Shown piece by piece: positions 7,950 to 16,839 of a DNA stretch of 64,000 nt. Origin of the DNA: Actinoallomurus bryophytorum (GTDB lineage: Bacteria; Actinomycetota; Actinomycetes; Streptosporangiales; Streptosporangiaceae); contig NZ_VFOZ01000001.1 in NCBI RefSeq assembly GCF_006716425.1, positions 4,402,001 to 4,466,000 on the forward strand, read 5' to 3'. Both the position numbers and the translations under genes were made by a program. Within the stretch, counting starts at the first letter, position 1; the number at the start of each line of letters is the position of its first letter. The notes beneath the pieces were generated by a model that was not told the origin of the DNA, did not search any database, and worked only from the letters and a program-made list of their open reading frames with translations.

Positions 7950-9698
7950 TTGCGTCGCCCCCCACGTCGCACTCTCATGATGATTCTGACCGCCGCGTGC
8001 CTGTGCGCGCCTGCCGTCGCGCAGGCCGCGCCCACGGCGAGCGGCCCACCGACCGTGACCGCCGACGACCTGACCTTCACGCCCGGCCGTACGCTGCACT
8101 ACGGCTCCGCCGCGTCGGCCGGGCTGCTGCCCGACCAGGTCGCGGCGATCGCCAAGGACGCCGCGGCGTACGAGACCGCCCTGCCGGGCGCGGCGCACCC
8201 CCTGTATCCGGGTGCGGTCGTGCTCGCCGCGCACAACGGGACGATCGTGCAGCACAGCGCGTCCGGGTACGCCCTGCGCTACGCCGATGACACGCCGACC
8301 GAGCTGCCGCAGGATCAGTGGATCCCCATGCGGAACGACACGATCTTCGACCTGGCGTCGATGTCGAAGCTGTTCACGACCATCGTGGCCCTGCAGGAGA
8401 TCGAGCGCGGCAAGATCAGTCTGGACGCGACCGTCGCGTCGTACCTGCCCGACTTCGCCCAGAACGGCAAGGGCACGATCACCCTGCGGCAGCTGCTCAC
8501 GCACGTCAGCGGCCTGCGGCCGGACCTGCCGTTCTACAACTACACGGGCCGCGCGGCCCAGGAGCAGGCGCTGTACGCCGAGAAGCTGCAGAACCCGGTC
8601 GGCACCGCGTACGTCTACTCCGACCTCAACCTGATCACGATGCAGTTCGTGCTGGAGAAGGTGACCGGCAAGACCCTCGACGTGCTCGTACGCGACGGGA
8701 TCACCAAGCCGCTCGGGCTGAAGGACACCGGCTACAACCCGCCCGCGTCCAAGAAGCAGCGGATCGCCGCGACGGAGTACGAGCACACGCCCTACGCGGC
8801 GCTCAACCGCGGCCTCGTCTGGGGCCAGGTGCACGACGAGAACTCCTACGCCCTCGGCGGCGTCGCCGGCCATGCCGGAGTCTTCTCCACCGCGCACGAC
8901 ATCGCGATCCTCGCCCAGATGATCCTGGACGGCGGACGGTACGGTCACACCCGCGTCCTGCGGGAGGGCTCGGTGCGGCAGATCTTCACCAACTACAACC
9001 AGAACTTCCCGAGCAACTCGCACGGCATCGGCTTCGAGCTCAACCAGCGCTTCTACATGGGCGCACTGTCCTCGCCGGTCACCGCCGGCCACACCGGCTA
9101 CACGGGCACCGACATAGTGATCGACCCGCTGTCCCGGTCGTTCAGCATTCTGCTGACCAACCGGGTGCACCCGAGCCGCAACTGGGGCAGCATCACCCCG
9201 GCGCGCGGCGCGGTCGTCGGGGACCTGGCCCGTGCCATCCCGGTACGGCCCGCGGCGGGTCGCACCGCGTGGTTCTCCCAGACGAAGGACAAGACCACCG
9301 CGACGCTCGCCGCCCCGGTGACCGGCGCGACCAAGCTCTCCTTCGACCTCTGGTACGACACCGAGGAGTCCGACCTGGGCGTGCTCGAGACCACCTCTGA
9401 CGGCACGACCTGGACACCGGCGCCGTTCTCGCTGCGTTCGGGCCACAACGAGTGGACGGTGAACGGCACGTTCTCCGGCTTCTCCGACCGGCGCTGGGCC
9501 AAGGCCACGGCCACGCTGCCGGCCGGCACCACCTCGGTGCGCTGGCGCTACACGACCGACCCGGTGTACGAGGGCCGCGGCGTGTACGTCGACGGCGTGC
9601 GGGCCACGAACGGCTCGGGGCACACCGTCTTCGACGGCGAGCGCCCGTCCGACGCGGCACGCTTCGTCGCCGACGGCTGGGTGGCCAGCCCGAACTAG
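7950..9698 (+). CDS. Secreted beta-lactamase-fold serine hydrolase with C-terminal beta-sandwich domain
   Basis: 582 residues from TTG 7950, right after GGAGGA at 7941-7946. MRRPPRRTLMMILTAACLC forms a basic signal peptide; an internal ATG at 7977 is an alternative with a poorer n-region. Residues about 60-420 hold the penicillin-binding-like catalytic set: SMSK (nucleophile Ser and general-base Lys, near 137), YSDLN and HTGYTG. The last 160 residues are a separate beta-rich domain (LSFDLWYDTEE, WRYTTDPVYEGRGVYVDG), similar in style to lectin or immune-inhibitor-A C-terminal modules. Position after namZ suggests an AmiE-like amidase on muropeptides; esterase is possible. Confidence 0.8.
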   Translation: MRRPPRRTLMMILTAACLCAPAVAQAAPTASGPPTVTADDLTFTPGRTLHYGSAASAGLLPDQVAAIAKDAAAYETALPGAAHPLYPGAVVLAAHNGTIVQHSASGYALRYADDTPTELPQDQWIPMRNDTIFDLASMSKLFTTIVALQEIERGKISLDATVASYLPDFAQNGKGTITLRQLLTHVSGLRPDLPFYNYTGRAAQEQALYAEKLQNPVGTAYVYSDLNLITMQFVLEKVTGKTLDVLVRDGITKPLGLKDTGYNPPASKKQRIAATEYEHTPYAALNRGLVWGQVHDENSYALGGVAGHAGVFSTAHDIAILAQMILDGGRYGHTRVLREGSVRQIFTNYNQNFPSNSHGIGFELNQRFYMGALSSPVTAGHTGYTGTDIVIDPLSRSFSILLTNRVHPSRNWGSITPARGAVVGDLARAIPVRPAAGRTAWFSQTKDKTTATLAAPVTGATKLSFDLWYDTEESDLGVLETTSDGTTWTPAPFSLRSGHNEWTVNGTFSGFSDRRWAKATATLPAGTTSVRWRYTTDPVYEGRGVYVDGVRATNGSGHTVFDGERPSDAARFVADGWVASPN

Positions 9699-9709
9699 AC
9701 CGACGTCAC

Positions 9710-9754
9710 CACCGGCCCGCCGTACGGCCCGATCCGTACGGCGGACCGGTGTTT
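9710..9754 (+). terminator. Intrinsic terminator after the secreted hydrolase operon
   Basis: CACCGG, one spacer base, and CCGCCGTACGG (9717-9727) pair with CCGTACGGCGG (9734-9744), one base, and CCGGTG. The 6-nt loop and the TTT that follows make this one of the strongest hairpins in the window. It separates the hydrolase operon from the riboswitch. Confidence 0.8.
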
Positions 9755-9825
9755 CGGGCACTGATCGAGGCCTGATTCCGGATGTCCGGAGCGGGGGCCG
9801 GTGACCAGCGGCTATCGTGGGCGGT

Positions 9826-9921
9826 GAGGGGAGTACTTCCCAGCGCCGGCCCGGTCAGCACGGACGTCCCTTGCGGTGTCCCCGGGCGGTGGCCCGCGCA
9901 GGCGCGGGTGAAGGAGACCTC
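9826..9921 (+). ncRNA. yybP-ykoY (manganese) riboswitch
   Basis: Conserved aptamer elements appear in the right order: GAGGGGAGTA (9826-9835), GGTCAGCACGGACG in the centre and GGTGAAGGAGACCTC (9907-9921). The closing helix P1 pairs GAGG (9826-9829) with CCTC (9918-9921). The family senses Mn2+ and commonly controls TerC-type genes, which is exactly the gene that follows. The call rests on motif memory; a covariance-model search would confirm it. Confidence 0.85.
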
Positions 9922-9941
9922 GAACGATGAGCCGTTCGAGG
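9918..9941 (+). promoter_or_regulatory. Ribosome-site sequestering hairpin, riboswitch expression platform
   Basis: CCTCGAACG (9918-9926) pairs perfectly with CGTTCGAGG (9933-9941) around a 6-nt loop. The right arm contains the first part of the Shine-Dalgarno GAGGAG (9938-9943), 5 nt before the ATG. The left arm reuses CCTC, the 3' strand of aptamer helix P1. P1 and this hairpin are mutually exclusive, which predicts that ligand binding frees the ribosome site. Confidence 0.75.
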
Positions 9942-9948
9942 AGCCCGT

Positions 9949-10962
9949 ATGCCCGCAGCCGGAAACGTCACCCAGTCCGTAGCCTCACCGTTGCTCTGGA
10001 CGGTGACTCTCGCGGGGGTGCTGTTCTTCTTCGCGGTGGACTTCGTGTTGACCCGTCGCCCGCACACCGTCAAGTTCCGCGAGGCGCTGGGCTGGACCGC
10101 CTTCTACCTGGCATTGCCGATCATCTTCGGGATCTTCGCCTGGCAGCGGTTCGGATCACGGACCGCGGTCGACTACTTCACCGGTTATCTGGTTGAAAAG
10201 TCATTGTCGGTCGACAACCTTTTCGTGTTCATGCTGCTCATCGCCGCCTTCGCGGTGCCGGCCGTGCTCACCCAGCGGGTCCTGCTGTACGGCATCGCCG
10301 GCGCGCTCGTACTGCGCGGGGTGTTCATCGCGATCGGCGCCGCCGCGGTCCAGGCGGTCTCCTGGACGTTCCTGATCTTCGGCGGGATCCTTCTCGTCAC
10401 CGCCATCAAGATCCTGCGGGACACGGTGAGCGGCGCGGACCACAAGGTCGACGTGTCCTCGTTGCGGTCGGTACGTCTCGTGCGCCGCTTCATGCCGGTG
10501 ACCGACGACTACCAGGGCCCGAACCTCACCGCCCGGCAGGGGAACCGGCGGGCGCTGACCCCTCTGGCGCTCGTCGTGGTCGCGGTCTTCGGCACCGACC
10601 TGGTCTTCGCGGTCGACTCGATCCCGGCCGTCTACGGCGTCACCCAGGATCCGTACCTCGTCTTCACCGCGAACGCCTTCTCGCTGTTCGGCCTGCGGGC
10701 GCTGTACTTCGTCCTGCAGAGCACGCTGAGCAAGCTCGTCCACCTCGGCTACGGCCTCGCCGTCATCCTCGCCTTCATCGGCGTGAAGCTGATCCTGCAC
10801 TGGGCGCACGGCTCGTGGTCCTGGCTCCCGGAGATCCCGACCCCGATCTCCCTCGCCGTCATCGTCGCGACGCTGGCGACCGTCACCCTCACGAGCCTGC
10901 ACGCCGGCCGCCGCGCCGCCGCGCCCAAGGTGCCCGGCGGGGCCGGCGTCAGCCGACCGTGA
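9949..10962 (+). CDS. TerC family integral membrane protein
   Basis: 337 residues with about nine hydrophobic segments. VEKSLSVDNLFVFMLL (near residue 80) and FGTDLVFAVDSIPAVYGVTQDPYLVFTANAF carry the paired acidic SxDN and D..FAVDS motifs of the TerC/Alx family. Known relatives export Mn2+ or are linked to tellurite and pH stress. With a manganese riboswitch in its leader, an Mn2+ efflux function is strongly suggested. GAGGAG at 9938-9943 sets the start at ATG 9949. The 3' end overlaps the convergent phosphodiesterase gene by 14 bp. Confidence 0.92.
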   Translation: MPAAGNVTQSVASPLLWTVTLAGVLFFFAVDFVLTRRPHTVKFREALGWTAFYLALPIIFGIFAWQRFGSRTAVDYFTGYLVEKSLSVDNLFVFMLLIAAFAVPAVLTQRVLLYGIAGALVLRGVFIAIGAAAVQAVSWTFLIFGGILLVTAIKILRDTVSGADHKVDVSSLRSVRLVRRFMPVTDDYQGPNLTARQGNRRALTPLALVVVAVFGTDLVFAVDSIPAVYGVTQDPYLVFTANAFSLFGLRALYFVLQSTLSKLVHLGYGLAVILAFIGVKLILHWAHGSWSWLPEIPTPISLAVIVATLATVTLTSLHAGRRAAAPKVPGGAGVSRP

Positions 10963-12394
10963 CGTTGGCGAACGACACGCCTGGCCCTTCGTGGCCGGCG
11001 GACGCGTGGCGGCCCAGGAACACATAGCGGCCGCGGTACTTCGTGTCCTTGACCGTGATCTTCTTGTCCGGCCCGTCGGTCCGGGTGACCGTCACGCTGG
11101 AGCCGCTGACGGAGATGGTGAGGCCGGCCACATGACCCTTCTTGAGGGCGGTGGTGGAGAGCGTCTTGAGCGTCACGGTCTTTCCGGCGTCCTTGCGGTA
11201 CAGGCCGAGCGTGCCGTTGGTGCGCAGGATGGCCGAGTAGCCGCCGTTGAGCGAGGAGTCCGCGTCGCTGTACGCCGAGTCGTTCTTCGCCGAGAAGTAG
11301 ACCCCGCCCCAGCGCTTACGGTCCTTGCCGAGCGAGTCGTACCGCATCTGCAGCTTCAGCTTGTACGTCTTCGGCAGGGGAGAGGCCCAGCCCTGCAGCA
11401 CGAACAGCGGATACTCGCCCAGGTTGACGTGCCACCAGTTCGGCGCGATGAACCGGCCGCGCTTGGAGGCGGTCAGCGCGTCCGCCGTCTGCGCCTGGCC
11501 GATCTGCCCGTACCACCACGTCTGTGTGGAGAACGGGTCACGGCCGCGCCCGTAGCGCGCCGTGTCCCCGCTGACGTAGGTCGGGTCGTTGCTGTCGATG
11601 CCGCGTACACCGAGCGCGTACAAGTGGTCGCGGCGGTACTGCCGGTCGACGTTCCAGACGGACACGAGCAGGCCCGCGTTCACGTAATCGCGGATCACGC
11701 CGTCCGAGAGCTCGTCCTGGATGGAGACCCGCTTGATCCCGTCGGCCTTCACCGCGGCCGGGGTGTCGACCTGGGCCTGGGCGGCGTCCTGGATGAGAAG
11801 CTGACCGTTCAGCCCGGCGGCGATCGCGAGCTTCAGGTCGCTGCGCGAGAGGGTCTGGACCTGCACCGCGTCGGTCAGGCCGCGCCTGGTGACCTCGTCG
11901 ATCACCAGTTTCATGGCCGCCGTGTCCTTGGGGTGGGCCAGCAGCAGCCGCTTCCCGCCGAACTCACTGAGCACCTGGTCGAGCAGGATCGGGTGCGTGT
12001 TCGCGACGCCGCCGCCGAACCAGGAGCTGGAGTCGATCACCAGCTTGGAGAACGCCGTGCTGCTCAGGGCGTCCACCGATCCGGTCGAGGTGCTCACCCG
12101 GTCCACGGTCGGGTCGTGCCAGACCCCGCCGACTCCGTCGGTGAGCACGCGGACGTCGAACTCCAGCAGGTCCGCGTCGGGCTCGTCGTTCCCGTGGTCG
12201 AGCGCCTGCGCGGTGTCCTCCGGTGCGACGTACGCGCCCGCGCCGCGGTGGGCGATGAAGTAGCGCGTCGGCAGATCGGCGAGCCGCACCTTGAACTGAG
12301 TACGAGGCGAGGGCGAGGGGGTCGGATCGAGTGCCGCGGCGGAGGTCGTGGCCACAAGGCCGGTCGCGATCAGAGCTGTGAGGGAAGCACGCAC
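10949..12394 (-). CDS. Secreted glycerophosphodiester phosphodiesterase with C-terminal beta-sandwich domain
   Basis: 481 residues; signal peptide of about 20 residues. IAHRGAG (H49-R50), PEDTAQA, the ExD pair in LEFDVRV and HDPTVDR reproduce the metal and general acid/base residues of GDPD enzymes, which release glycerol-3-phosphate or an alcohol from phosphodiesters. SVWNVD in the later barrel strand is also typical. Residues about 290-481 form a separate beta-rich LamG-like domain (PNWWHVNLGEYPLF ... GRYVFLGRHASAGHEGPGVSFANVTV), perhaps for wall or glycan binding. Substrate may be teichoic acid or phospholipid head groups. It converges on the TerC gene. Confidence 0.87.
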   Translation of the reverse strand: MRASLTALIATGLVATTSAAALDPTPSPSPRTQFKVRLADLPTRYFIAHRGAGAYVAPEDTAQALDHGNDEPDADLLEFDVRVLTDGVGGVWHDPTVDRVSTSTGSVDALSSTAFSKLVIDSSSWFGGGVANTHPILLDQVLSEFGGKRLLLAHPKDTAAMKLVIDEVTRRGLTDAVQVQTLSRSDLKLAIAAGLNGQLLIQDAAQAQVDTPAAVKADGIKRVSIQDELSDGVIRDYVNAGLLVSVWNVDRQYRRDHLYALGVRGIDSNDPTYVSGDTARYGRGRDPFSTQTWWYGQIGQAQTADALTASKRGRFIAPNWWHVNLGEYPLFVLQGWASPLPKTYKLKLQMRYDSLGKDRKRWGGVYFSAKNDSAYSDADSSLNGGYSAILRTNGTLGLYRKDAGKTVTLKTLSTTALKKGHVAGLTISVSGSSVTVTRTDGPDKKITVKDTKYRGRYVFLGRHASAGHEGPGVSFANVTVG

Positions 12395-12631
12395 GCCGGG
12401 ACGTTAATCCGGAAACGAGGCCCGTGTCTGCTCTTACGGCCACATTCAGCCACCCGCCGGAACTGGCCCTTATGCCCCGGTGTGTAGGCCATCACGCGGT
12501 CGTGACCAGCACGTCGAGCGTGATCGCGATCTTGACCGGACCGCCGCGCGCGGGGCGGTCCGCCCGGCGAGCAGACCGGCGGTGGCCGCGGCCCGCGGGG
12601 CGGTGGCCCTCGCGAGGGTACTGAGCGGAGG

Positions 12632-12660
12632 CCGGCGAGCGCGTCAGAGGCGCTCGCCGG
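12632..12660 (-). terminator. Terminator of tex
   Basis: Perfect 11-bp inverted repeat CCGGCGAGCGC (12632-12642) and GCGCTCGCCGG (12650-12660) with a 7-nt loop, 17 bp beyond the stop codon of the minus-strand tex gene. No T tract is seen. Confidence 0.7.
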
Positions 12661-12676
12661 CGATCACGCTTCCGTG

Positions 12677-15070
12677 TCAGGAGCCGGGCAGGCCCTTGTC
12701 CAGGCCGGCTCGCCGGAGTGCGTCGGCGAGGGCGCCTCCGGCGGGCTCGGCCCGGTCCTGGCGCGGCCGCTGAGGGCGTTTGCCGCCGTCGCGGCGCCCG
12801 CCGCCGCCCTGTCCGCCACCGCTCTGCCCGCCGCCCTGCCGGCCGCCGCCCTGGCGGCGTTCGCCGTCGCGTCCGGCGCCGTCGCGGCGTCCGTCGGCCG
12901 CCTTGCGCCGGTCCGCCTCGTCCTCGAGCCGCAGCGTCAGCGAGATGCGCGCCCGCGGGATGTCCACGTCGAGCACCTTCACCCGGACGATGTCGCCCGG
13001 CTTGACGATGTCGCGGGGGTCCTTGACGAAGGTCTTGGACATCGCCGAGACGTGCACGAGGCCGTCCTGGTGCACGCCGATGTCCACGAAGGCGCCGAAC
13101 GCCGCGACGTTCGTGACCACGCCTTCGAGGATCATGCCGGGCTCGAGGTCGCCGAGCTTCTCCACACCCTCCTTGAACGTCGCGGTCTTGAACGCGGGAC
13201 GCGGGTCACGGCCCGGTTTGTCCAGCTCCGTGAGGATGTCGGTGATGGTGGGCAGCCCGAACGTGCCGTCCACGAAGTCCTGCGGCTTGACGGCCCGCAG
13301 CGCCGAGGTGTTCCCGATCAGCGCCGAGACGTCGCCGCCGGTCGCCTTCAGCCCGGTCGACTCGAAGATCTTGTGGACCACGGAGTACGCCTCCGGGTGC
13401 ACGCTGGAGACGTCGAGCGGGTCGTCGCCGTCCCGGATGCGCAGGAAGCCCGCGGCCTGCTCGTAGGCCTTCGGGCCCAGCCGCGGCACCTCCTTCAGCG
13501 CCGTACGGGACCGGAACGGGCCGTTGGCGTCGCGGTGCAGGACGATGTTCTCGGCCAGGCCCGAGCCGATGCCGGAGACGCGGGTCAGCAGGGGAGCCGA
13601 GGCCGTGTTGACGTCGACGCCGACCGCGTTCACGCAGTCCTCGACGACCGCGTCGAGCGACCGCGAGAGCTTGGTCTCGGAGATGTCGTGCTGGTACTGC
13701 CCGACGCCGATCGACTTGGGGTCGATCTTGACCAGCTCGGCGAGCGGGTCCTGGAGCCGGCGCGCGATCGACACGGCGCCGCGCAGCGAGACGTCCATCC
13801 CCGGCAACTCCTGCGAGGCGAAGGCCGAGGCGGAGTAGACCGAGGCCCCGGCCTCCGACACCATGATCTTGGTGAGCCCCGGGACCAGCTTGATCAGGTC
13901 GGCCGCGAGCTGGTCGGTCTCACGCGAGGCCGTGCCGTTGCCGATCGAGATCAGGTCCACGTTGTGCTGCTTGGCGAGCCGCCCGAGCGTGGCGAGCGCC
14001 TCGTCCCAGCGGCCCTGCGGCTTGTGCGGGTAGATCGTCTCGGTGGCCACGACCTTGCCGGTCGCGTCCACGATGGCCACCTTCACGCCGGTGCGGAACC
14101 CCGGGTCCAGGCCCATGGTCGTACGGGTGCCGGCCGGAGCGGCGAGCAGCAGGTCGCGCAGGTTGGCGGCGAACACGCGTACCGCCTCGTCCTCGGCCTC
14201 CTGGCGCAGCCGTAGCCGCAGGTCCAGGTCGAGCCGGACCAGGACCCGCGTACGCCAGGCCCAGCGCACGGTGTCGGCCAGCCACCGGCTGCTCAGCGGT
14301 ATCTCGAAGCGATGCGCGATGGCCCGCTCGTACGCGGTCACCTCCCCGTCCTCCTCCTCCGGCGTGAGGGTGAGCTCGAGGATCTCCTCCTTCTCACCGC
14401 GGTACAGGGCGAGGATGCGGTGTGAGGGCAGCCGCGTCAGGGGCTCGGCGAAGTCGAAGTAGTCGGAGAACTTCGCGCCTGCCTCCTCCTTGCCGTCGCG
14501 TACGCGCGCGATCATGCGGCCCTTGGACCAGAGGCGTTCGCGCAGGTCGCCGATGAGGTCGGGATCCTCGGCGAACCGCTCGACCAGGATCGCGCGTGCG
14601 CCCTCCAGCGCCGCCGCCGCGTCGAGGTCCTCCTTGACGAACGGCGCGGCCGCCTGCTGCGGGTCCAGCGACGGGTCGCCGAGGAGCCGGTCGGCGAGCG
14701 GCTCGAGCCCCGCCTCACGGGCGATCTGCGCCTTCGTACGGCGCTTGGGCTTGAAGGGCAGGTAGATGTCCTCGAGCCGGGCCTTGGTCTCGGCGCCCAT
14801 GATCTGGGCCCGCAGGGCGTCGTCGAGCTTGCCCTGGGACTCGACCGACTCCAGGATCGCCGCTCGCCGCTCCTCCATCTCGCGCAGGTAGCGCAGGCGT
14901 TCCTCGAGCGTACGCAGCTGGGCGTCGTCGAGCGTGCCCGTCGCCTCCTTGCGGTAGCGGGCGATGAACGGCACGGTCGCTCCACCGTCGAGCAACTCGA
15001 CCGCGACCTGCACCTGCCGTTCGCGCACGCCGAGCTCTTCGGCGATCTTCTGGTGAACAGACGTCGACAC
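12677..15070 (-). CDS. tex: Tex family RNA-binding transcription accessory protein
   Basis: 797 residues. Tex features in order: N-terminal helical region (VPFIARYRKEATGTLDD), KPKRRTKAQIAREAGLEPLA, the YqgF/RNase H-like core (TTMGLDPGFRTGVKVAIVD), helix-hairpin-helix (LTRVSGIGSGLAENIV, LGPKAYEQAAGFLRI), and an S1 RNA-binding domain near residues 640-710. It ends in a basic Gly/Gln/Arg-rich tail followed by a conserved-looking LADALRRAGL. Tex binds structured RNA and is linked to transcription and 3' processing. GTG at 15070 with an upstream AGGGCAGGGA was preferred; the frame is open 36 codons further but that stretch does not look coding. Confidence 0.93.
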   Translation of the reverse strand: MSTSVHQKIAEELGVRERQVQVAVELLDGGATVPFIARYRKEATGTLDDAQLRTLEERLRYLREMEERRAAILESVESQGKLDDALRAQIMGAETKARLEDIYLPFKPKRRTKAQIAREAGLEPLADRLLGDPSLDPQQAAAPFVKEDLDAAAALEGARAILVERFAEDPDLIGDLRERLWSKGRMIARVRDGKEEAGAKFSDYFDFAEPLTRLPSHRILALYRGEKEEILELTLTPEEEDGEVTAYERAIAHRFEIPLSSRWLADTVRWAWRTRVLVRLDLDLRLRLRQEAEDEAVRVFAANLRDLLLAAPAGTRTTMGLDPGFRTGVKVAIVDATGKVVATETIYPHKPQGRWDEALATLGRLAKQHNVDLISIGNGTASRETDQLAADLIKLVPGLTKIMVSEAGASVYSASAFASQELPGMDVSLRGAVSIARRLQDPLAELVKIDPKSIGVGQYQHDISETKLSRSLDAVVEDCVNAVGVDVNTASAPLLTRVSGIGSGLAENIVLHRDANGPFRSRTALKEVPRLGPKAYEQAAGFLRIRDGDDPLDVSSVHPEAYSVVHKIFESTGLKATGGDVSALIGNTSALRAVKPQDFVDGTFGLPTITDILTELDKPGRDPRPAFKTATFKEGVEKLGDLEPGMILEGVVTNVAAFGAFVDIGVHQDGLVHVSAMSKTFVKDPRDIVKPGDIVRVKVLDVDIPRARISLTLRLEDEADRRKAADGRRDGAGRDGERRQGGGRQGGGQSGGGQGGGGRRDGGKRPQRPRQDRAEPAGGALADALRRAGLDKGLPGS

Positions 15071-15358
15071 TATCCCTGCCCTCTCGCTGAGCTTCGGGAT
15101 GCATTGTGCAGGGATCCGCCGCCGTTGTCGCGCCGTACCGCGTGCAAGATGCACGTTGTCGCCCCAAGGTTTTTCCACAGGCTGTGGAGAACGCGGTCAC
15201 CCGGGGAAGCGCGCCGCCGTCGTCGAGGGATCCGCCGGTCGGTCCCTCCGCACCGAGCGTGGCCAGGCGTACAGCGGTCGCCGCGCCGTGGGCCGCCGTA
15301 CGCGGGCGTTCGTACGGGTCGCGGCGTATGTGGTGGCCGGCGCGATGTGACCGCCGCG
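15071..15358. other. Intergenic region upstream of tex
   Basis: 288 bp between tex and the DUF2277 gene, both read leftward, so it should contain the tex promoter. No clear -10/-35 pair, repeat or RNA was recognised. The GC-rich half next to the DUF2277 stop has no convincing reading frame. Confidence 0.5.
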
Positions 15359-15592
15359 TCAGGACCGCGCGCGGGCGCCGCGTACCTCGAGATGGGCCAG
15401 CAGTTCGGCGGTCGCCTGCGTCACCGCGTCGACCGCGCGGTCGAACACCGCCTCGTTGTGGGCGGCGGGCTTGCGGAACCCCGACACCTTGCGCACGTAC
15501 TGCAGGGCCGCCGCGTGGACGTCCTCGTCGGTGATGGCCTCGGCCGCCTCGTCCGTGGCGAGCGGCCGCAGTGTCTTGATGCTTCTGCACAT
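15359..15592 (-). CDS. DUF2277 family small protein
   Basis: 77 residues, MCRSIKTLRPLATDEAAEAI then AALQYVRKVSGFRKPAAHNEAVFDRAVDAV. The MCR(N/S)I(K/R)TLR start and the LQYVRKVSGF..P...NE.AFDRAV core are the DUF2277 signature; function is unknown. Members are short, soluble and mostly alpha-helical. The ATG at 15592 sits 13 nt after a CAAGAT hexamer on the minus strand without a Shine-Dalgarno, fitting leaderless expression. The frame continues upstream but only as Arg/Pro-rich non-coding-like sequence. Confidence 0.85.
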   Translation of the reverse strand: MCRSIKTLRPLATDEAAEAITDEDVHAAALQYVRKVSGFRKPAAHNEAVFDRAVDAVTQATAELLAHLEVRGARARS

Positions 15593-15879
15593 GGGGCCAA
15601 TCTTGCGCCTTCGGCCGCGCCGTGGCGACCTCGGCCGGTCGCGGTCCGGCGCGGACCGGGTGCCCTCCGCCCCTCGACCCGATCGCGCGCCAGTCGATGG
15701 TGCCCGCGCCGCCGATCTGATCTGCTGGTTCGGCATCGCGGCGAGCGGTCTTTACGCCCTGGCTCTCATCCCCATCCGGCCGCTGCTCATCGGCCACCAT
15801 CCAGTGCTGCTCGCGATGACGTGCCCGGAGTGAGATGCCGCGGTTCGGGGTAATCGGGTAAATCGGGCACCATGGGGGT

Positions 15880-16779
15880 GTGACTCGGACCGTGGACGAG
15901 AGCCCGGGCGGCACGCTCGGTGCGTTGTCCGGGCCGGATGCCGGCCCGGACCTTGAGATGTTGGCCGACCTCGTCGCGGACGGCGACGTGGTGATCCTCA
16001 GCGGCGCGGGTTTGTCGACGGAGTCCGGCATCCCGGACTATCGCGGCGAGACCGGACGGAAGCGGCGGGCCGAGCCGATGACCTACCAGGCGTTCGCCGG
16101 CAGCGCCGCCGCCCGCCAGAGGTACTGGGCGCGCAGCCACCTCGGCTGGCGCCACATCGCCCGCGCCGCCCCCAACGACGGCCATCGCGCCGTGGCGGGG
16201 CTCCAGGAGCGTGGACTCGTCGCGGGGATCATCACCCAGAACGTCGACGGGCTACAGCAGGCCGCCGGTGCGCACGACGTGATCGAACTGCACGGCAGCC
16301 TGGACCGGGTCATGTGCCTCGGCTGCGGACGCCGTACCCCGCGTCAGGCCCTCGACCGGCGGCTACGCGCGGCCAACCCCGGCTGGAGCGCCGAGGTCGG
16401 CGCGATCAACCCCGACGGCGACGCCGTGCTGGCGGACGACCAGATCGACTCCTTCCAGGTCGTGGACTGCACCGACTGCGGCGGCCTGCTCAAGCCCGAC
16501 GTCATCTTCTTCGGCGAGAACGTGCCCCGCCCGAGGGTCGAGGAGTGCTTCACCCTGACCGAACGCGCCGGTACTTTGCTGGTGCTCGGGTCGTCGTTGA
16601 CGGTGCTGTCGGGCTACCGCTTCGTACGCCACGCGGCCAAGCTGGGCGTGGCCGTCGCGATCGTCAACCAGGGTGTGACCCGCGGCCACGACCACGCTCT
16701 CGTGGCGCTCGACGCTCCCCTCGGCCCGACCCTGACCGCCCTCCTGGCGAGCCTGGACGGTGCGTCAACGCCCCGTTAA
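15880..16779 (+). CDS. Sir2 family NAD-dependent protein deacylase
   Basis: 299 residues. NAD-binding GAGLSTESGIPDYRG begins near residue 42; TQNVDGLQ and the catalytic His in IELHGSLD follow. Two CxxC pairs (CLGC, CTDC) make the structural zinc site, then LKPDVIFFGENVP and GSSLTVLSGYRF complete the Rossmann core. The family removes acetyl or longer acyl groups from lysines, consuming NAD. The zinc insert is longer than in the small CobB type (RRLRAANPGWSAEVGAINPDGDAVL), a common actinobacterial variant. GTG 15880 was used; a CACCAT 12 nt upstream may be its -10. Confidence 0.92.
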   Translation: MTRTVDESPGGTLGALSGPDAGPDLEMLADLVADGDVVILSGAGLSTESGIPDYRGETGRKRRAEPMTYQAFAGSAAARQRYWARSHLGWRHIARAAPNDGHRAVAGLQERGLVAGIITQNVDGLQQAAGAHDVIELHGSLDRVMCLGCGRRTPRQALDRRLRAANPGWSAEVGAINPDGDAVLADDQIDSFQVVDCTDCGGLLKPDVIFFGENVPRPRVEECFTLTERAGTLLVLGSSLTVLSGYRFVRHAAKLGVAVAIVNQGVTRGHDHALVALDAPLGPTLTALLASLDGASTPR

Positions 16780-16839
16780 GGATCGGCGCCGACCTGTGAA
16801 GGCTCCGTTCGCGGCCGTCGCCGCTGTCTGATTCGTCCC

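Noticed and set aside
6666-9761. Minus-strand open frame of 1031 codons opposite namZ and the serine hydrolase
   Set aside because: A GC-bias shadow: composition is Arg/Gly/Val/Asp/His-rich without domains, while the plus frames carry complete catalytic motifs and signal peptides.
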